A stretch of DNA of 32,609 bases from Acidobacteriaceae bacterium (GTDB lineage: Bacteria > Acidobacteriota > Terriglobia > Terriglobales > Acidobacteriaceae). Positions 31,666 to 32,609 of the stretch are shown here, piece by piece. The number at the start of each line of letters is the position of its first letter. Within the stretch, counting starts at the first letter, position 1. The notes beneath the pieces are model-generated. The model worked only from the letters and a program-made list of their open reading frames with translations. It was not told the origin of the DNA and made no database searches. Location of the stretch: NCBI GenBank assembly GCA_003142015.1, contig PLOI01000055.1:1-32609 (forward strand), read 5' to 3'. Made by a program: the position numbers and the translations under genes.

Positions 31666-32609
31666 ATGATCAACCGCATTATCGAATTTTCGATGAAGAA
31701 CCGCTGGCTGATTCTGGCCGTCTATGCCGCGCTGGCGGTATGGGGATATTGGGCGATGGTGCACACGCCCATCGACGCGATTCCCGACCTGAGCGAAAAC
31801 CAGGTGATTGTGTTTACTGAGTGGCAAGGGCGCAGTCCGCAGGAAGTGGAAGATCAGATTACCTATCCGCTGACTGTGAACCTGCAAGGGCTGCCGCATG
31901 TGCGCACGGTGCGCTCGTCTTCCGCGTTCGGCTTCTCGATGGTGAACGTAATCTTCGAGGATTCGGTGGACATCTACTTCGCGCGCACGCGCGTGCTGGA
32001 GCGGCTCAGCCTGGCGGGCAGCTTTCTGCCCGCAGGCGTGACGCCGATGATGGGACCGGACGCAACCGGAGTGGGCCAGGTCTTCTGGTATACGGTCGAG
32101 GGTCCGTACGACAGCGGCACGCTTCATTCCATTCAGGAATGGTTCGTGAAGTACCAGTTGAACTCCGTGCCCGGTGTGGCCGAGGTGGCCAGCGTGGGCG
32201 GATTCGAAAAACAGTACCAGATCGATCTCGACCCTATCAAGCTGCGCGCTTACAACGTCCCGCTCAAGGATGTGATTTCCGCAGTAGAGCGGAGCAACAA
32301 CAATGTCGGCGCGAAAGTGATGGAGGTTGGCGACACCGAGGAGATGGTGCGCGGCATCGGCCTGATTCGCGGCTTGACGGACATCGATGACATTTCGCTG
32401 GGGGCATATAACGGCGCGCCTGTAACGGTTGGCAATGTGGCCAGCGTCCAGCTTGGTCCCGAATTTCGCCGCGGCGTTCTCGATAAAGACGGGAAGGAAG
32501 CAGTGGGCGGAGTAGTCGTAATCCGCTATGGCGCCAATGCGCGGGAAGTCATTGAGGCAGTCAAGAAGAAGATCGGCGAGATTCAACCGGGCCTTCCGGC
32601 GGATGTGAA
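31666..32609 (+). CDS. cusA: CusA-like Cu/Ag RND efflux pump, N-terminal part (cut by window end)
   Basis: The reading frame is open from the ATG at 31666 (TAGGAG five bases upstream) to the window end, 314 codons; the track misses it because no stop is present. The sequence matches the CusA/SilA branch closely: TM1 [40 protein letters not shown], the motif [20 protein letters not shown] and [20 protein letters not shown] followed by RVLERL. It continues into the first periplasmic domain. CusA-type pumps export Cu(I) and Ag(I) using the proton gradient. The TM4 signature and the three-methionine site lie beyond the window, so metal choice is inferred from the N-terminal similarity and the neighbours. 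Confidence 0.88.
   Translation, partial: MINRIIEFSMKNRWLILAVYAALAVWGYWAMVHTPIDAIPDLSENQVIVFTEWQGRSPQEVEDQITYPLTVNLQGLPHVRTVRSSSAFGFSMVNVIFEDSVDIYFARTRVLERLSLAGSFLPAGVTPMMGPDATGVGQVFWYTVEGPYDSGTLHSIQEWFVKYQLNSVPGVAEVASVGGFEKQYQIDLDPIKLRAYNVPLKDVISAVERSNNNVGAKVMEVGDTEEMVRGIGLIRGLTDIDDISLGAYNGAPVTVGNVASVQLGPEFRRGVLDKDGKEAVGGVVVIRYGANAREVIEAVKKKIGEIQPGLPADV

Overview
The window looks like chromosomal DNA of an Acidobacteriota bacterium, probably class Terriglobia. This is inferred from family content: an Oar-type TonB-dependent receptor with an N-terminal carboxypeptidase-regulatory domain, a PhoB-type winged-helix protein with a membrane C-terminus, and GC-rich intergenic hairpin repeats. No rRNA or tRNA is present, so the assignment is not proven. 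No rRNA, tRNA, CRISPR array, integrase or transposase was seen.

Layout. (1) 1-210: the end of an interspersed repeat followed by a short frameshifted gene remnant. (2) 317-6435: a tightly packed plus-strand heavy-metal RND efflux operon: small membrane protein, TolC-like channel, lipoprotein adaptor, CzcA-like pump. (3) 6598-9590: a secreted Terriglobia-type protein and a winged-helix/membrane regulator on the minus strand, then a divergent exported protein. (4) 9839-10929: a translationally coupled pair, CDP-alcohol phosphatidyltransferase and GtrA-like membrane protein. (5) 11169-13046: a KimA-like APC permease, probably a K+ importer. (6) 13159-24424: a carbohydrate locus: DeoR-type repressor, two cupin phosphoglucose-isomerase paralogues, a secreted DUF4185-like protein, a large TonB receptor, a RhaT-like sugar symporter, a 52-codon remnant that may derive from a ROK sugar kinase, a class I mannose-6-phosphate isomerase with an extra P-loop-like N-terminal domain, and an HSL-family esterase. 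(7) 24648-27869: a large patatin-like lipase whose catalytic Ser and Asp are separated by a multi-pass membrane region. (8) 28344-32609: a second metal efflux operon, Cus-type (Cu/Ag), cut off by the window end inside the cusA-like gene.

How the genes may work together (inference). The sugar locus reads as one import-and-isomerise route: outer-membrane uptake by the TonB receptor, extracellular processing by the DUF4185 protein, inner-membrane import by the RhaT-like symporter, deacylation by the esterase and isomerisation by three isomerases. The expected sugar kinase is missing or reduced to a remnant. The two efflux operons have the same gene order but different pump signatures, which suggests different metals.

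Intergenic DNA carries several related repeats. Copies of a paired-hairpin element (C-UAAA-G and URAA-type loops, with stems that vary in sequence but keep pairing) lie at 6480, 9643, 24517 and 28176. One 162-bp copy-like element at 10966-11127 has perfect 16-bp terminal inverted repeats. At 24409-24656 repeat sequence supplies the stop codons of both flanking convergent genes.
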